Under the pieces are notes generated by a model. The model was not told where the DNA came from and searched no databases. It saw only the letters and a program-made list of their open reading frames with translations. A DNA stretch of 64,000 nucleotides, taken from Larix kaempferi (taxonomy: Eukaryota > Streptophyta > Pinopsida > Pinales > Pinaceae). A program made the position numbers and the translations under genes. The DNA lies in assembly GCA_027924585.1 (NCBI GenBank), contig BSBM01000106.1:40840001-40904000 (forward strand). The letters are read 5' to 3'. This document shows, in pieces, positions 1 through 11,763 of the stretch (positions are counted from its first letter, which is position 1; every line of letters starts with the position of its first letter).

Positions 1-165
1 AAGAATTTTCTATATTCACAAATGAAGAATTTTCTATATTCACAAGTGAGGTAGAAACTTTACTTTCACATTTGAGCAAGATTGATGTTCATCTATATTC
101 ACAATTGAGGAAGTATCTATATTGACAATTGAGCAAGCTTGAAGAACCTATATTCACAGTTGAGA
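1..165. repeat. Degenerate short tandem repeat
   Basis: A motif close to TATATTCACAATTGAGGAAG recurs about six times with irregular spacing (roughly 24-40 bases). It lies directly upstream of the first open reading frame and may be cut by the window edge. No coding signal is seen in it. It could be a subterminal repeat of the element that carries the next gene, but that is a guess. Confidence 0.5.
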
Positions 166-187
166 AATAATTTGAATATTTGAATAA

Positions 188-3100
188 TTGAGCACAACTC
201 TAGGATCTATTTTCTTAGTATTGGTCATTGTGGTCATGGGGAATCCACGCAATCGAAAAAGGAAATCGGCAAGAAAAAAGAAGCCTCAAGAAACCATGGA
301 AGAAGTTAGAGAAAAGAAAAGATTGGACATGTGGAATCGAAGGAATTCCATGGAAACTCATCCAATTCCAACCGTAGATGATGCCACGGTGGTTCCTACC
401 CATCCACCTCAAGAAATACGAAGAAATTCACTAGAGGGGCCCTCAATTTCAACAACATTTGATGAACAAGCACCCCATGGCACTAGTGAAGAAATAAGAC
501 GTAGGTGCTCATCGGGGGATGTTTCAATTCCCACATCAAGTCAACCTCAGAATATGGTAGTGAATGACTTGTTGGGTAGTGGTTATACAAGCGACGAAGT
601 TAGAGAGGCATTGAGTGGAGGATTGACAATGGAAGAAGCAAATGTTATGGAGACCATCCAAGAGAATGAAAGACAAGGGGCTCCTATGGAAACGTCGGAG
701 CGTCCTGGTGATGGTGTACATGCTCCAGTTCCAACACCCTTACCTCCATTAGCAACTGCACACCGAAGAACTCCGAGACGTATACAGGTTGATGAAACTC
801 TCGTTAGTTCACTTGAAGGTACGTTGTATAAATGTTCTATTTCTTATCAAACTTGACAAATACTTGATAAAAGTTTTGATTCTGAATGTGATGGGGACAA
901 GTGAAAATTATTTTTATCATTGTTGAAATCTAGGCATATGACTCTTGTTAGAATAACATTAGGGATAAAGATGGCCAAAAAGTTAGAACCAAGTTCTCAT
1001 ATTGTTAAAAGTTTTGTAGATACAATTAGTACAATTGGAAAGAAATCTCACTCAAAGGATCGCAATGCGGCTCGTCGTGTGTTGTCATAATCAATCATTA
1101 ACAAAAGCACTAGGGCACTTCATTTTCTTAAACCTACATCCAAAATTGTTAATTTGAATGTGAAGACACTTCGTAGGTATTTTGTTAGAAGAGAACAACT
1201 TGAAACCGGTCAAACAGATGTTTGGGCCTTCATTGGCAGGTTGGCACGCTCTGATATGAAGCTCATTGATGCGGTAAAGGGATTAGTGCAAGCTTTTTGG
1301 CATGACAACACTAGACCTTCTTCCAACCAAAAAGATGTATTAAAATTGAGAAGGGGTTCAAAGGATCGTGAACCACACATTAAACATTTTCTTGATATGA
1401 CACAAACATATTATATGAGATATTTAGGAATGAACATAATGAACTTGACTTGGGCCAAAGATCCTTTGAAAAATGCAAACCATGGTATTTTAAAATAAAC
1501 ACAATTCGTAACACATGTTGTTGTCGATACCACATTGAGTATGGTTACTATTATGACACATATACATATTTTTGGGTATTGCATAACACTTTTGTGCAGG
1601 AATGCTCAGCTGCATTACCACCGATTCCATCTAGATACTTTATTCATAGCATTTTGTGTAGCAGGCCAAACGATTGCATATTTTATCAAAAAACTTGCAT
1701 AGATGGGACATGCCCAGGGTGTGGTGGATTCGCATTATTGTACAAATGCATACATGTGACCGATCAGCATGAACTTGGGAGGCAGGAGGTGAACTTGCAG
1801 TCATTCAAATATGTCACATATGATATTGATGGAGGGAATGGAAGAAAAAAATACAATTGGTCACTTCTCAGGTTGGTAATGAGTTATTGAATACTATTTT
1901 TTCTTCAGATTGCAATTTCATATGTAACAATCTATTGATATATGTATTTATTGTTGATCTACCAGGTACGGGTTTTCGAGTTCATGGAGGAATTCTTTGA
2001 AAAGACACAACATTATGTAAAGCATGTGCATGTGGCTCGTTGGCAAGATGAGAAGTTTAGAACGTGCAAGGATACATTTCCTATTGGGACTATCCTATCA
2101 GTGGTCGATTTTGCGGAAAACTACACTCTTAAACCACAAAATGAGATTCAGAGTCAATACTATCACTCAGACCAGGTCATCATAATGGTCCATATCACCT
2201 ATAGACATGGGGTAGATAGTACTGAATACAATAGGGTTATATTGAAGGAGTATCACTTCTATATAAGCGATGATAGGTGTCACGAATTGGATTTTGTACA
2301 AAACAACTTTCAAATGTTCTACAATCACTTGAAGGATAATAGTATACAGATGGAACAACATTAGATTTGGTCTGATGGTTGTGCAGGGAAATTCAAAAAT
2401 TCCCTTGTCTTCCAATGGTTGTGTATGCTCCACAAAAGGCACAAGGTGCACATATTTGGAACTATTTTGAGACTGGACATGTAAAAGGTGAACACGATGG
2501 AGCAGGTGCGTGCATAAAGACTGCATTACGTAGGCAAGAAATGAAGTTCACATATGGAACTATCATCCAAAATGCAAAAACCATCGTTGAATGGTGTGCT
2601 TCAGTCATGGGGGAGGGAGCAAGAAGGTAGGAAGATCACTCAACCAGGAAATCACATGTGGTTAGATATTTTTGGGAGGTGGTGGATGTAGATAATTCAC
2701 AGTTATATGAGTGCAAGACCATCCAAGGAACTCGTGCATTTCATTCAATTAGAACGTCGGACAATGCTATACTTGAAATGTGGACAAGGAAACTGTCATG
2801 TTTTTGTTCTCCATGCAGTAGTGGTGAATGGGATGAATGTGAATCCATGGATTGGGTTGACAGTTGGGACCGTGTATCACTCCCCATTGGTCGACGGATA
2901 GCTACAGAATTATCCCAGTTGGAGGAGGACCAATCAAGTATTTCACCAGACTATGACCACATATCAGATCTCATACAACCAGGTTCGATTAATATTTTTA
3001 TATTTTTGACAACTAGTTGTGTCTAATTAGCTGTGTATATTTTTGATATTTTTGACAACTAGTTGTGTCTAATTAGTTGACTAAAATGTTGGAACTATAT

Positions 3101-3499
3101 TTTCTCCAGGGAACATATACGCAGTGGTTTCCCCGAGACGCAATGCATGGCGCACTGACTATTGGATGGCACGTTGCTTAGAGGGGAAGAAAACCCTAAA
3201 TGTCACATTGCAGGACTCTGAGGGAGTTGATTTTCCGATTGGGTCGATGGTTATAAAGGGAGAATATTTGAACCAGGTTTCCCACTCAGCAAATAGAAAA
3301 TGGTAGACATATGAAGATTATAGACTAGGTGAGATTGTATACCATTATACAAACATAGTTATTGGCACAAACCTCCAGCTGCAAACAATGCCAAGGAATA
3401 ACTCATCAAAGGCACGATACTTATTGCCTTATTCCGAGCACGGGAGGTTAAAGGAAACCATTGGTATTCGAGGTGATCCTGATGGTCTAGTCGAATGAC
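188..3499 (+). pseudogene. Broken multi-exon gene, unclassified DDE transposase-like protein
   Basis: The pieces read in one direction as about five exons: 188-818 (low-complexity, basic N-terminus), about 934-1484, 1610-1875, 1966-2982 and 3109-3499. Introns at 1876-1965 and 2983-3108 have GT-AG ends and join the flanking frames exactly. Exon 3 has a zinc-binding-like CxxC (CPGC). Exon 4 holds VVDFAENYT, then YHSDQ, then WSDGCAGKFK, then GHVKGEHDGAG. That order resembles a broad eukaryotic transposon-like family in which a WSDG/FSDG motif precedes HGKGxxDGxG, and the two aspartates could be catalytic in an RNase H fold; this is inference from memory. Damage visible: in-frame TAA at about 1088, TAG at 2362 and 2628, a frameshift near 2440, and TAG at about 3304. 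The 5' exon may not belong to the same gene. It was once coding, because the frames hold over long stretches and across introns. I cannot name the family. Confidence 0.55.
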
Positions 3500-3710
3500 C
3501 ATAGGTAGGTAATTTGGTACGTCGTTTGCTTTTTTTATTGTGTACTATGTTATAGGTATGTGGTGCACATATATGCTATGATTTTGTTTTTGTGATCTCA
3601 TTGAGTATTGTCATTAATATTTTGACTATTTCAGCCATACATTGATAGCTTGATAGATTCATAAATTGCATAGACTTGGTACAACTTGATAAATTGCACA
3701 AGTTTCGTAA

Positions 3711-4365
3711 TCATCATCATCATCATGATCATCATATTCATCACCACCACCACCACCACCACCACCACTACCATCATCATCATCATCATCATTATCATCA
3801 ACATCTTCATCATCCTCACCACCACCATCATGATCATCATCCTCATCATTATCATGGTAAACCATCATCATCGTCATCATCATCATCATCATCATCCTCA
3901 ACATCTTCATCCTCATCCACACCATCATCATGATCATCATCTTCATCACCACCACCACCACCACCATCACCATCCTCATCACCATCTTCACCATCATCAT
4001 TAACTCTAACTCTAACCCTAATTCAATTTCCTTCTATAACTCTAACCCTAACCCTCACCCAAACCCTAGCACTAAACCATCTTCTTCATCATCACCATCA
4101 CCATCAAAACCACCCATCACCATCATCATCAACGTCTTCATCATCATCAGCATCATAATATTCATCACCATCACCATCATCATTGCCATGTCTAGGTTCC
4201 TCATCATCACATCTTCTTCGTCATCATCATCATCATCTTCATCGCCATCACCATCATCATCAACGTCTTCATCATCATCACCGTCTTCATCATCATCATT
4301 AAATCTAACTCTAACCCTAATTCAATTTCCTTCTATAAATCTAATTTATTTTATCATCACCACGC
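3711..4365. repeat. Left-arm trinucleotide microsatellite (CAT/CAC/TCA)
   Basis: This is nearly pure CAT, CAC and TCA triplets with interruptions. All frames give spurious His, Ser, Ile or Met runs. A block of about 50 bases containing CTCTAACCCTAATTC occurs at about 4001 and again at about 4297, so part of the stretch is a ~297-bp duplication. It is the outer part of the left arm of the inverted structure. Confidence 0.9.
4003..4080 (+). repeat. Telomere-like CCCTAA degenerate motifs
   Basis: Several AACCCTA or ACCCTAA words, plant telomere-type heptamers, occur at 4003-4075 and again near 4303-4320, mixed with AACTCTA variants. They are too short and irregular to be an interstitial telomere. 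The neighbouring ~360-bp units also each contain one AAACCCTAG. Confidence 0.6.
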
Positions 4366-6845
4366 TAGCTATACATTCTCGATGGACGATTTTGCAAAGT
4401 TGACCCCCGTGGGAAAAAATTGCACAGACCCTTACTGAGCAAAACCCTAGTTTGCAGAATGCACCTACAAGATGACACATGGGCCATGGGGTCGATGGAG
4501 AGGGGCACCCCTTGCACTGTCCCGACGTCCTGAATCCAACAGAGTCGATGGTTTGTCAATCGGCGCCACAACTGTCATTCTATGGCTCATTCTGTCTCGC
4601 ATCCAAAATGCCTTCAGGGACACCTATTGGATACCTGTCGAGGGCATAGAAGTCCAACCGTGCAGCAAAACCAAGTTCCAGGAGTCCTGCAAGTGTGTCT
4701 AGGAAGGTTCATCCTGGGAACGCTAGCCGTAAGTGCCCGATTTTGCAAAGTTGACCCCCGTGTGCGAAAATTGCACTCCCTCACTGAGTAAAACCCTAGT
4801 TTCCAAGATGGACCTACAAGATGACATATAGGCCATGGGACCGGCGTAGAGGGGCACCCCTATCACTGTCCCGACGTCCTGAATCCAATGGATTTGATGG
4901 TTCGTCGATCAGAGTGGCGGTCTTCATTCTATGGCTCGTTCCGTTCGACATCTAAAAGGCCTTCACGGACACCTGCCAGATGCCTGCCGGGGGAATAGAA
5001 CTCCAACCGTGCAGCAAAACCTAGTTCCGGGGAGTCCTGCAAGTGTGTCTAGGATGGTTCCAGCTGGGAACTCTAGCCATAAGTTCCCGGCGGACGATTT
5101 TGAAAAGTTGACCCCCGTGTGCAAAAATTGCACACTCCCTCACTGAGGAAAACCCTAGTTTCCAAGATGGACCTACAAGATGACACGTGGTCCATGGGAC
5201 TGGCAGAGAGGGGCACCCCTAGCACTGTCCCGATGTTCTGAATCCAATGGAGTCGACGGTTCATCGATCGGAGTGACGGTCTTCATTCTATGGCTCGTTC
5301 CGTCCGGAATCAAAAAGGCCTTCAGGGACACCTGCCATATGCTTGCTGGGGGCATAGAACTCCAACCGTGTAGCTAAACCTAGTTCCATGGAGTCTTGCA
5401 AGTCTGTCTATGACGGTTCCAGCTGGGAATGATAGCTGTAAGTGCCCGGCGGACGATTTTGCAAAGTTGACCCCCATGTGCAAATATTGCACACTCCCTC
5501 ACTGAGCAAAACCCTAGTTTCCAAGATGGACCTACAAGATGACAAGTGGGCCATGGGACTTGGAGGGGAGGGGCACCCCTAGTACTATCCCAATGTCCTG
5601 AATCCAATGGAGTCGACTTTTTGTCGATCCAAGCCACAGTCTTCATTATATGGTTCGTTCCGTCCGACATTCAAAAGGCCTTCAGGGACACCTTCCAGAT
5701 GCCTACCGGGGCCATAGAATCCCAACCGTGCAACAAAACCGAGTTCTGGGGAGACATGCAGGTGTGTCTAGGATGGTTCCAGATGGGAACGCTAGCCGTA
5801 AGTGCCCAGCAGATGATTTTGCAAAGTTGACCCCCATGTGCAAAAAATTGCACACTCCCTCACTGAGCAAAACCCTAGTTTCCAAGATGGACCTACAAGA
5901 TGACACATGGGCCATGGGACCGGTGGAGAGGGGCACCCCTAGCACTATCCCAATGTCCTGAATCCAACGGAGTTGAAGGTTCATCGATCGGAACCATGGC
6001 CTTCATTCTATGGCTCATTCCGTCTCGCATCCAAAAGGCCTTCAGGGACACCTATTGGATACCTGTCGGGGGCATAGAAGTCAAACCGTGCAGCAAAACT
6101 AGGTTCCAGGGAGTCCTACAAGTGTATTTAGGGAGGTCCCGACTGGGAACGCTAGCCGTAAGTGCCCGATGGACGATTTTGCAAATTTGATCCTCATGTG
6201 CAAAAATTGCACACTCCCTCACTGAGCAAAACTCTAGTTTTGAAGATGGACCTACAAGGTGACACCGTGGCCGTTGGACTAGAGGGGAGGGGCACCCCTA
6301 TCATTATCCGGACGTCTTGAATCCAACGGAGTTGACGGTTCGTCGATTGAAGCCACGGTCGTCATTCTATGGCTTGTTCTGTCTCGCATCCAAAAGGCCT
6401 TCAGGGAGACTTGCTAGATACCTATCGGGGGCATAGAACTCCAACCGTGCAACAAAACCGGGTTTCGGGGAGTCCTGTAGGTGTGTCTAGGTAGGTTCCA
6501 GTTGGGAACGCTAGCCATAAGTTCCTGGTGGATGATTTTGCAAATTTGACCCCCGTGGGAAAAAATTGCACAGTCCCTTACTGAGCAAAACCCTAGTTTG
6601 CAGAATGCACCTACAAGATGACACATGGGCCATGGGACCAGAGGAGAGGGGCACCCCTAGCACTATTCTGGCGTCCTGAATCCAACAGAGTCTACGTTTT
6701 GTCGATCGGAGCGACGGTCATCATTCTATGGCTCGTTCCGTCTCGCATCCAAAAGGCCTTTAGCGACACCTGATGGATACCTGCGGGGGCATAGAACTCC
6801 AACTGTGCAACAAAACCGGGTTCCGGGGAGTCCTGCAGGTGTGTC
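4366..6845 (+). repeat. Left array of ~360-bp tandem repeats, about 7 copies
   Basis: The landmark GATTTTGCAAAGTTGACCCC starts near 4388 and recurs near 4739, 5096, 5455, 5815, 6175 and 6534. That gives periods of 351-360 bases; the last copy is truncated at about 6845. Each unit includes AAAACCCTAG, GGGGCACCCCT and a CAAAAGGCCTTCAGGGACACC block. Copies differ at many positions. Open reading frames of 60-100 codons recur in several frames because the period is close to a multiple of three; I do not regard them as genes. Confidence 0.95.
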
Positions 6846-8088
6846 TTCTGGGTAGATTTAGGCATTCTCGAGGATCTAAATTTATAATTTCCTTCTGGGT
6901 AGATTCAGGCATGGAATAATATTTGGTGGCACTTCCAAGATCCCCAGACCATTTGGTCAGCCACAATATGTGCGACTCCTTTAACGAAACATAAATTCTG
7001 GTGTTCTGGTGTGGACGGCATCATTTGATAGACTAGCCAAATCTATGTTGTTGGAAGAACTTACATATTTCAACAAAGGAGCATTTTTTAGGTGACTTGA
7101 AAATCCCTTCCAATTTTCAGCAATAAAATAAAGAAGTTCAACGTACAGATTTCCAGGCAAGCTTGTCAACCAATCAGACAACCGAATACAAGGAGATAAC
7201 CACGCCCAAAAAATTCAAGCTATTATAAAACTCTTGTTTATCAAGATAAGGATGGATTATGTGTGCATTACGAGAATATAGATGAATGAAGTCGCTTTGA
7301 TGAGCTTGTCCTCTTTCTTTCTCCATAATGCATTTAAAAGCAGGGAATATTGTCCGAGCTTCTGTTGGTTTACATAAACATTTATTCCCAAAGCTAACGT
7401 CACATAAAACCACTTCCTCAGCTCTCAATTGGGTCTGAATGGCATCTCTAACTTGTGTTAGCTGTGGATAATGAGGAATATGAAAGGGAAGGTACCTATA
7501 GACCCAAATTTTTGATGATAGAGGTGAATTACCACTTATCAGAGCATGAAATGTTGAACAAAAGGCTAATGGAACACAACGAATGATTCCCTGGTTCCAC
7601 TTGTTATTGAAAATGATACTTTCTCTTGATGAAACCAGTAAAAAATATGCTTGTATTATAAATGGAAATCCTATTACAATTTTCGTCGGAAGAAAAGCAT
7701 AGATACCTACAGCCGCCATATTTCCTTCTATAAGTCCCTCGCCCATCGGAAAAGCTAATGTAATAGCCCATTTCCCAACATCTTTCCTATGCTCAACCCT
7801 ACACTCGTTTTCCACATGAAACCACACCTCCACATGTAATAACTACATTGTTTTGTCGAAAATTGATCTTCTCTTGCTAACAAATGCAAAATGAAGGATT
7901 CATTATCATTGCTACGAGAAGTTCTAAGGTCAGTTTCTCATCAAATAGAGATTGTATAAATCCTGTTAAGATTGATATGTTCCAACTCACGAACTGAGAG
8001 CTTATTTATCTTAGACATAAATAAAAGAGCTTCAGGATGAATACTAGAGAGCTGTTGCTTTACAACTTCAACCTTCTCAGGACGTGGG
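6846..8088 (-). pseudogene. Captured fragment of a NO VEIN-like / sacsin-like HSP90-type ATPase gene
   Basis: Read on the minus strand from 8088, conceptual protein segments follow in order: RPEKVEVVKQQL and IHPEALLFMSKI (about 8080-7985), LHLLAREDQ and CSYYMWR (about 7885-7835), KWAITLAFPMGEG, GIYAFLPTKIV and SSRESIIFNNKWNQGI (open frame 7833-7174), then LYVELLYFIAENW (about 7145-7107). This order matches the region after the GHKL ATP-binding domain in plant histidine kinase/gyrase B/HSP90-like ATPase family proteins, as far as I recall that family. Two adjacent TGA codons near 7950, a frameshift near 7835 and further stops below 7174 show it is broken. Neither the start nor the C-terminus of the gene is present. 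Both edges coincide with the first ~360-bp repeat unit of each arm, so the whole spacer of the inverted structure is this gene fragment. A short duplication (TTCTGGGTAGATT at 6849 and 6894) lies near its 3' edge. Confidence 0.75.
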
Positions 8089-10470
8089 GGTATAAAACGA
8101 GCCATAGAATGAAGACCATGGCTCGGATCGACGAACTGCCGACTCCGTTGAATTCAGGACGTCCAGATAGTGCTACGGGTGCCCCTCTCCACTGGTTCGA
8201 TGGCCCACGTGTCATCTTGTAGGTGCATTCTGCAAACTAGGGTTTTGCTCAATGAGGGACTGTCTAATTTTTTCCCACGGGGGTCAACTCTGCAAAATCA
8301 TCCACCGAGCACTTGTGGCTAGCGTTCCCAGCTAGAACCATCCTAGAAACACTTGCAGGACTCCCCGGAACTAGGTTTTGCTGCACGGTTGGAGTTATAT
8401 GCCCCCGGTAGGCATCTGGTAGGTGTCCCTGAAGGCCTTTTGGATGCCGGACGGAACAAGCCATAGAATGAAGACCGTCGTTCCGATCAAAAAATCGTCA
8501 ACTCCGTTGGATTCAATACAACGGGACAGTGCTAGGGGTGCCCCTCTCCCCCGGTCCCATGTCCCATGTGTCATCTTGTAGGTCCATCTTGGAAACTAGG
8601 GTTTTGCTCAGTGAGGGAGTGTGCAATTTTTGCACACAGCGGTCAACTTTGCAAAATCGTCCGCCGAGAACTTACGGCTAGCGTTACCAACTGGAACCAT
8701 CCTAGACACACTTGTAGGACTCCCCAGAACCAATTTTTTCTACACAGTTGGACATCTATGCCCTCGGCAGGCATTTGGCAGGTGTCCCTGAAGGCCTTTT
8801 GGATGTCGGACGGAACGAGCCATAGAATGAAGATCGTCGCTCCGATCAATGAAATGTCGAATCCGTTGGATTCAGGATGCTGGGACAGTGCTAGAGGTTC
8901 CCCTCTCTGCTGGTCCCATGGCCCACGTGTCATCTTGTAGGTCCATCTTGGAAACTAGGGCTTTGCTCAGTGAGGAACTATGCAATTTTTGCACACGGGG
9001 ATCAAATTTGCAAAGTCATCCACCAGGCACTTACGGCTAACGTTCCCAGCTGGAGCAATCCTATAAACACTTGTAGGACTCCCCGAAACCAGGTTTTGCT
9101 GCACGGTTGGAGTTCTATGCCCCCGGAAGGCATCTGGCAGGTGTCCCTGAAGGCCTTTTGGATGTCGGATGGAACGAGCCATAGAATGAAGACCATCGCT
9201 CTGATCGATGAACCGTCAACTCCATTGGATTCAAAACGTCGAGACAGTGCTAGGGGGGCCCCTCTCCACCCATCCCATGGCCCATGTGTCATCTTGGAAA
9301 TTAGGGTTTTGCTCAGTGAGGGAGTGTGTAATTTTTGCACATGAGGGTCAACTTTGCAAAATCATCTGTCGGGCACTTACGGCTAGCATTCCCAGCCGAA
9401 ACCTCCCTAGACACACTTGTAGGACTCCCCAGAACCTGGTTTTGCTGCATGGTTAGACTTCTATGCCCCTGGCAGGTATCGAGCAGGTGTCCCTGAAGGC
9501 CTTTTGGATGCGAGACAGAATGAGCCATAGAATGACAATCGTGGCTCCGATTGACGAACCATCGAATCCGTTGGATTCAGTACGTCAGGACAGTGCAAGG
9601 GGTGCCCCTCTTCGTCGGTCCCATGGCTCACGTGTCATCTTGTAGGTGCATTATGAAAACTAGGATTTTGTTCAGTAAGGGACTGTGCAATTTTTTCCCA
9701 TGGGGGTCAACTTTTCAAAATAATCCACCGGGCACTTGTGGCTAGAGTTCCCAGTTGGAACTGTCCTAGACACACCTGCATGTCTCCCCATAACCCATTT
9801 TTGTTGCACAGTTGGGATTCTATGGCCCCGGTAGGCATCCGATAGGTGTCCCTGAAGGCCTTTTGGATGCCGAATAAAACGAGCCATAGAATGAAGATCG
9901 TGGCTCGGATCAACAAACCATCGACGCTGTTGGATTTAGGACATCGGGATAGTACTAGGGGTGCCCCTCTCCACCGGTCCCATGGCCCAAGTGTCATCTT
10001 GTAGGTGCATTATGCAAACTAGGGTTTTGCTCAGTAAGGGACTATGCAATTTTTTCCCACAGGGGTCAACTTTGCAAAATCGTCCACCGGGCACTTGTGG
10101 CTAGAGTTCCTAGCTGGAACCATCCTAGACACACTTGCAGGACTCCATGGAACCAGGTTTTGCTGCACAGTTGGATTTTTAAGCCCCCAGCAGGCATTTG
10201 GCAGGTGTCCCTGAAGGCCTTTTGGATGTCGGACGGAACGAGCCATAGAATGAAGACCGTTACTCCGATCGACGAACCGTCAACTCCGTTGGATTCAGGA
10301 CGTCGGGACAGTGCTAGGGGTGCCCCTCTCCACCGGTCCCATGGCCCACATGTCATCTTGTAGGTCCATCTTGGAAAATAGGGTTTTGCTCAGTGAGGGA
10401 GTGTGCAATTTTTGCACACGGGGATCAACTTTGCAAAATCGTCCGTCGGGCACTTAAGGCTAGCGTTTCC
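8089..10470 (-). repeat. Right array of ~360-bp tandem repeats, inverted, about 7 copies
   Basis: This is the same unit as at 4366-6845 but in reverse orientation. The landmark GGGGTCAACTTTGCAAAATC (with variants) recurs near 8280, 8639, 8997, 9348, 9703, 10064 and 10424. The first copy is entered at ACGAGCCATAGAATGAAG next to the captured gene fragment. Together with the left array it can form a stem of about 2.4 kb. Individual units in the two arms are diverged, so the stem would be imperfect. Confidence 0.95.
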
Positions 10471-11052
10471 CTTCTTATGGTGAAAAATGGGATGGTGATG
10501 GTGACAACATGGGTAGGAAGAGCATGGTGAGGATGATGATGATGATGATGATGATTAGGGTGAGGATGATGATGATGAGGGTGAGGATGATGAGGATGAG
10601 GATGAGGATGAGGGTGATGATGATGATTACGAAACTTGTGCAATTTATCAAAACAAACATAGAACCATGAAGATGTTGATGTTGATGATAATGATGATGA
10701 AGAATATGATGATGATGGTGGTGGCGGTGATGAAGATGATGATGATGGCGATGGTGATGATGATGATGAGGGTGAGGATGAGGATGATGGTGATGAGGAT
10801 GATGATCATGATGATGGTGAGGATGTGGATGAGGGTGAGGATGATGATCATGATGGTGGTGGTGATGATGATGAAGACGTTGATGATGAGGGTGACGAGA
10901 ATGATGATCGTGATGATGAATATGTTGACAATGATGAAGATAATGGTTTACCATGATGATGATGAGGATGAGGATGAGGATGAGGGTGAGGATGATGAGG
11001 ATGATGAGGATGATGATGGTGGTGGTGGTGGTGGTGGTGGTGGTGGTGGTAG

Positions 11053-11083
<31 letters not shown>

Positions 11084-11615
11084 GGTGGTGGTGGTGATGA
11101 AGATGATGATGATTAGGGTGAGGATGATGATGATGAGGGTGAGGAATATGAGGATGAGGATGAGGATGAGGGTGATGATGATGATTACGAAACTTGTGCA
11201 ATTTATCAAAACAAACATAGGACCATGAAGATGTTGATGTTGATGATGATGATGATGATGAATATGATGATGGTGGTGGTGGTGGTGATGAAGATGATGA
11301 TGATGGTGATGGTGATGATGATGATGAGGGTGAGGAGGATGAGGAGTGGATGACGATGATGGTGATGAGGATGAGGATCATGATGATGGTGAGGATGTGG
11401 ATGAGGGTGAGGATGATGAGGATGATGATAATGATGGTGGTGGTGATGATGATGAAGATGTTGATGATGAGGGTGATGAGCATGATGATCGTGATGATGA
11501 ATATGTTGATGATGATGATGATGATGAAGATAATGGTTTACCATGATGATGATGATGATGAGGATGAGGGTGAGGATGATGAGGATGATGATGATGATGG
11601 TGGTGGTGGTGATGA

Positions 11616-11649
<34 letters not shown>

Positions 11650-11746
11650 GGTGGTGATGAAGATGATGATGATGGCGATGATGAAGATGATGATGAGGGT
11701 GAGGATGATGAGGATGAGGATGAGGGTGATGATGATGATTACAAAA
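10471..11746. repeat. Right-arm ATG/GAT/GGT microsatellite with ~557-bp higher-order units
   Basis: It is made of GAT, GGT, GAG and GTG triplets. A unique word, GATTACRAAACTTGTGCAAT, is embedded near 10624, 11183 and 11737, dividing the stretch into two repeat units of about 559 and 554 bases. The same word, inverted, lies at the outer end of the left arm. The many Asp/Glu/Gly/Met or His/Ser reading frames over it are low-complexity artefacts. Confidence 0.9.
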
Positions 11747-11763
11747 CTTGTGCAATTTATCAA

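Larger units (their letters stand above)
3686..11763. mobile_element. Foldback-like element: two inverted composite arms around a captured gene fragment
   Basis: The two ends carry the same 17-base word in opposite orientation: TTGATAAATTGCACAAG at 3686-3702 and its reverse complement at 11747-11763. Moving inward, each arm has a CAT/ATG-rich microsatellite, then about seven tandem ~360-bp units running in opposite directions. The centre (6846-8088) is a fragment of a host HSP90-like ATPase gene. Inverted arms made of tandem repeats around a unique centre are the hallmark of foldback transposons. No transposase lies inside, and I could not find a convincing target-site duplication. A palindromic duplication of a satellite block is the main alternative. 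The right arm has extra microsatellite units, so the arms are unequal. Confidence 0.6.

Noticed and set aside
4003-4080. Interstitial telomere array
   Set aside because: Only a few imperfect heptamers are present, embedded in microsatellite.
3631-4403. Open frames giving His-, Ser-, Ile- or Met-rich proteins of up to 157 residues
   Set aside because: They are translations of CAT/ATG triplet microsatellite in several frames at once, without any domain.
4472-6190. Recurring ~70-100 codon frames such as those starting MTHGPWDRW
   Set aside because: They follow the ~360-bp satellite unit on both strands and vary with its indels; no start context, domain or codon-level constraint is evident.
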